From assembly GCA_947627405.1 (NCBI GenBank), contig CANQVY010000058.1, positions 1-7,582 of the forward strand: a stretch of 7,582 bases of DNA, written 5' to 3'. The DNA is from an uncultured Bacilli bacterium. Lineage in GTDB: Bacteria > Bacillota_I > Bacilli_A > RF39 > UBA660. Positions 5,090 through 7,582 of this stretch are shown piece after piece. Position 1 is the stretch's first letter, and each line of letters opens with the position of its first letter. A program made the position numbers and the translations under genes. The notes under the pieces are model-generated. The model did not search any database. It had not been told where the DNA came from and saw nothing but the letters and a program-made list of their open reading frames with translations.

Positions 5090-7159
5090 ATGGCAAGAGA
5101 TACGTCATTAGAAAAGACAAGAAATTTTGGAATTATGGCTCATATTGATGCAGGTAAAACTACTTGTACAGAAAGAATTCTTTTCCATACGGGTGTCAAT
5201 CATAAGATTGGAGAAACTCATGATGGAGCAAGCACGATGGATTGGATGGAGCAAGAGCAAGAACGTGGAATAACTATTACTTCTGCAGCTACTACAGCTT
5301 ATTGGAAGGGACATAGACTTAATATTATTGATACACCAGGACACGTAGACTTCACAATTGAAGTTTCGCGTTCACTTCGTGTACTTGATGGAGCAGTTGC
5401 TTTAATTGATGCACAGGCCGGGGTTGAACCTCAAACAGAAACGGTTTGGAGACAAGCATCTGAGTTTAAAGTTCCTCGAATTATATTTGCAAATAAAATG
5501 GATAAAATGGGAGCAGATTTTATTTATAGTTTAAAAACAATTGAAGACCGTTTAGGTGTTAATGCGAAACCAATTGAATGGCCAATTGGAGCCGAATCTG
5601 AATTTAATGGAGTTATTGATTTGGTTACAATGAAAGCTTATCAATACGATGGACAACAAGCTGAAGAGGCTAAAGAAATTGAAATTCCTGCCGATCTTAA
5701 ATCTATAGCAGAGGAAAAAAGAGCAGATTTAATTGAAGCTGTAGCTGAATTCGATGATGAAATGATGATGACTTATTTAGATGGTGGAGAAGTTACAGTT
5801 GATATGATCAAAAAAGCGATTCGAATCGGTACATTAAAGGCAGAATTTTTCCCTGTTATGTGCGGAACGGCTTTAGGAAATATGGCTATTAAACCATTAC
5901 TTGATGCTGTTATTGATTATTTACCAAGTCCACTTGATAAACCATCAATTGATGGAACAGATTTAAATGGAAATGCAGATGTTCGTCATCCAAGTGATTC
6001 AGAACCATTTAGTTCTTTAGCATTTAAAGTTATGACTGATCCATTCGTTGGACGATTAACATTCTTTAGAGTTTATTCAGGACACTTAGCAAGTGGTTCA
6101 TATGTATTAAATTCTACAAAGAATGTTAAAGAAAGAATTGGTCGTATTTTACAAATGCACGCAAATCATCGTAAAGAAATCAGTGATGTATATACTGGAG
6201 ATATTGCGGCTGCTGTTGGACTTAAAAATACAACTACAGGAGATACTTTATGCGATGAAAAGAAACCTATTATTCTTGAAAGTTTAGTAGTACCAGAACC
6301 AGTTATTCAATTGGCTGTTGAACCTAAATCAAAAGCTGATCAGGATAAGATGGCACTTGCTCTTCAAAAACTAGCTGAAGAAGATCCTACTTTTAAGGTT
6401 AGTTCAAACCATGAAACAGGGCAAACAATTATAGCTGGTATGGGTGAATTACACTTAGATGTTTTGGTTGATCGAATGAGAAGAGAATTTTCAGTAGAAG
6501 CGAATGTTGGTAGACCTCAAGTTGCTTATCGTGAAACCATTCGAACAGCTGGAGATTGTGAAGGAAAATATATTAAGCAATCTGGAGGACGTGGACAATA
6601 TGGACATGTGTGGGTTAAATTTGAACCAAATCCAGATAAAGGTTATGAATTTGTGGATGCTATCGTAGGTGGAGTTGTTCCTCGTGAATACATTCCAGTT
6701 GTAGACAAAGGATTACAAGAAGCCTTAGAAACTGGTATATTAGCTGGATATCCTATGATTGATGTTAAAGCTACATTATTTGATGGATCTTACCATGATG
6801 TAGACTCTAACGAAATGGCATTTAAAATTGCTGCTTCTATGGCATTAAAAGCAGCTAAGAACAAGTGTAACCCTGTTTTACTTGAACCGATTATGAAAGT
6901 GGATGTAACAACTCCAGAAGAATACTTTGGAAATGTTATGGGTGATTTAACAGCAAGACGTGGAAAACCACTAGGTCAAGAAGCTAGAGGAAATGCAGTT
7001 CAATTATCTGCAATGGTGCCTCTTGCTGAAATGTTTGGTTATGCTACAAGTTTACGTTCTAATACACAAGGACGTGCAAATTATGTGATGACTATGGATC
7101 ACTATGAGGAAGTCCCTAAAAATATCGCTGATGAGATTATTAAAAAAAGTGGGAATTAA
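5090..7159 (+). CDS. fusA: Elongation factor G
   Basis: EF-G is the cytoplasmic translational GTPase that moves tRNA and mRNA through the ribosome after peptide bond formation and, with ribosome recycling factor, splits post-termination ribosomes. The product is 689 residues (about 692 in B. subtilis) starting MARDTSLEKTRN. The GTPase domain shows the P-loop AHIDAGKT (17-24), switch I RGITIT (59-64), DTPGH (81-85) and NKMD (135-138). The G5 element is CGTA (258-261), where CGSA is usual, a conservative change. Domains II-V follow, with GELHLDVLVDRM (about 452-463) and the domain IV tip GSYHDVDS (566-573), whose His569 corresponds to E. coli His583. Phe88, His455 and Leu459, equivalent to S. 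aureus fusidic-acid positions Phe88, His457 and Leu461, are unchanged, so no classical resistance substitution appears at these sites. The long ATG at 5069 is rejected. Third gene of the str operon. Confidence 0.99.
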   Translation: MARDTSLEKTRNFGIMAHIDAGKTTCTERILFHTGVNHKIGETHDGASTMDWMEQEQERGITITSAATTAYWKGHRLNIIDTPGHVDFTIEVSRSLRVLDGAVALIDAQAGVEPQTETVWRQASEFKVPRIIFANKMDKMGADFIYSLKTIEDRLGVNAKPIEWPIGAESEFNGVIDLVTMKAYQYDGQQAEEAKEIEIPADLKSIAEEKRADLIEAVAEFDDEMMMTYLDGGEVTVDMIKKAIRIGTLKAEFFPVMCGTALGNMAIKPLLDAVIDYLPSPLDKPSIDGTDLNGNADVRHPSDSEPFSSLAFKVMTDPFVGRLTFFRVYSGHLASGSYVLNSTKNVKERIGRILQMHANHRKEISDVYTGDIAAAVGLKNTTTGDTLCDEKKPIILESLVVPEPVIQLAVEPKSKADQDKMALALQKLAEEDPTFKVSSNHETGQTIIAGMGELHLDVLVDRMRREFSVEANVGRPQVAYRETIRTAGDCEGKYIKQSGGRGQYGHVWVKFEPNPDKGYEFVDAIVGGVVPREYIPVVDKGLQEALETGILAGYPMIDVKATLFDGSYHDVDSNEMAFKIAASMALKAAKNKCNPVLLEPIMKVDVTTPEEYFGNVMGDLTARRGKPLGQEARGNAVQLSAMVPLAEMFGYATSLRSNTQGRANYVMTMDHYEEVPKNIADEIIKKSGN

Positions 7160-7167
7160 TTGTTAAT

Positions 7168-7190
7168 AACAGAGGATTTAATTCTTTGTT
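7168..7190 (+). other. Hairpin just after fusA, not a clear terminator
   Basis: AACAGAGGA (7168-7176) can pair with TTCTTTGTT (7182-7190) over 9 bp, including two G-U pairs, around a 5-base loop. The bases that follow (gttataaata) contain no T run, so it lacks the intrinsic-terminator signature. It could be a processing site or a partial attenuator between fusA and tuf, or chance folding. Confidence 0.35.
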
Positions 7191-7200
7191 GTTATAAATA

Positions 7201-7228
7201 TTGTCAGATTATGATAAAATTTTATAAA
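7201..7228 (+). promoter_or_regulatory. Candidate promoter for the EF-Tu gene
   Basis: TTGTCA (7201-7206) and TATAAA (7223-7228), separated by 16 bases, each match consensus at five of six positions. An alternative inside the same stretch is an extended -10, TGA-TAAAAT (7212-7220), with a poor -35; it would start transcription near 7227, exactly at the hairpin at 7228-7252. Either would give EF-Tu extra transcription beyond read-through from the str promoter, as is common for tuf. Confidence 0.55.
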
Positions 7229-7252
7229 ACAGTTGAAAAATTTTCAATTGTT
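7228..7252 (+). other. Leader hairpin upstream of tuf
   Basis: AACAGTTGAA (7228-7237) pairs with TTCAATTGTT (7243-7252) over 10 bp with one G-U pair around the loop AAATT. The near-symmetry extends two further bases inward on each side. AGATAAAATA follows, with no T run, so it is not a + strand terminator. It lies 40 bases before the tuf ATG and could protect the mRNA 5' end or act in regulation; the role is inference. Confidence 0.5.
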
Positions 7253-7292
7253 AGATAAAATAAAATAGTAATTAAAAAAAGGAGGAAATAAA

Positions 7293-7582
7293 ATGGCAAA
7301 GGAAAAATTTGATCGTTCAAAACCACATGTTAATATTGGTACAATTGGACACGTAGACCATGGTAAAACTACTTTAACTGCTGCAATTACAAAATGTTTA
7401 GCTGAAAAAGGAATGGCAAAATTCGAAGATTATGCTGACATTGATAAAGCACCAGAAGAAAGAGAACGTGGTATTACAATTAATACTGCTCACGTTGAGT
7501 ATGAAACTGAAAAACGTCACTATGCTCACGTTGACTGTCCAGGACATGCCGATTATGTTAAAAACATGATTACAGGTGCTGC
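7293..7582 (+). CDS. tuf: Elongation factor Tu, 3'-truncated by the window edge
   Basis: EF-Tu carries aminoacyl-tRNA to the ribosomal A site as a GTP complex. Only 96 full codons of about 395 are present; the frame is open to the last base. The product begins MAKEKFDRSKPHVNIGTIGH. Visible GTPase elements are the P-loop GHVDHGKT (19-26), switch I with APEERERGITIN (53-64), including the Mg-coordinating Thr62, and DCPGH (81-85), whose His85 matches the catalytic His84 of mature E. coli EF-Tu. The Shine-Dalgarno AAAGGAGG (7278-7285), seven bases before the ATG, is among the strongest here. The gene follows fusA by 133 bases, the classic str-operon order, but seems to have its own promoter and a leader hairpin. 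Whether a second tuf copy exists elsewhere cannot be seen. Confidence 0.98.
   Translation, partial: MAKEKFDRSKPHVNIGTIGHVDHGKTTLTAAITKCLAEKGMAKFEDYADIDKAPEERERGITINTAHVEYETEKRHYAHVDCPGHADYVKNMITGA

Overview
The window holds core transcription and translation genes of a low-GC Gram-positive-type bacterium, all on the + strand. In order it contains the 3' part of rpoC, one small unrecognised membrane-anchored protein gene, then rpsL, rpsG, fusA and the first 96 codons of an EF-Tu gene. Three things point to Bacilli or a relative (Erysipelotrichia, RF39 or Acholeplasma-like lineages): strongly AT-biased codons, an RpoC without the large trigger-loop insertion of proteobacteria, and an S12 of 137 residues with the Gram-positive N-terminal extension. 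Trp is encoded by TGG and I see no in-frame TGA, so the Mycoplasma code does not apply. The exact lineage cannot be fixed from this window.

Layout. rpoC (to 3400) ends inside a perfect 9-bp intrinsic terminator stem with eight T (3394-3425). A TATAAT -10 box lies just beyond it (3437-3442), followed by a 149-residue protein (3460-3909) with one N-terminal membrane helix and a two-cysteine C-terminal domain. I read it as possibly pilin-like, with low confidence. The 253-base gap 3910-4162 holds a weak terminator candidate, a near-consensus promoter (TTGACA, 17-base spacer, TGA, TATATT), and a bulged 14-bp leader hairpin. rpsL, rpsG and fusA then follow with gaps of 31 and 14 bases and strong Shine-Dalgarno sites. 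A 133-base gap with two hairpins and a probable second promoter precedes tuf.

Function. RpoC is the catalytic beta-prime subunit of RNA polymerase. S12 and S7 are small-subunit proteins of the decoding and tRNA-exit regions. EF-G and EF-Tu drive translocation and aminoacyl-tRNA delivery. The rpoC to str-operon order is ancestral. What differs from Bacillus subtilis is the gene between rpoC and rpsL, where B. subtilis has an L7Ae-family gene (ybxF), and the apparent uncoupling of rpoC from rpsL by terminators and a new strong promoter.

The window is mostly ordinary housekeeping DNA and I found no sign of a new multi-gene system. The points most worth checking are the S12 substitution of Ile at the normally invariant Pro104 (streptomycin loop), the unrecognised membrane protein, and the two leader hairpins.
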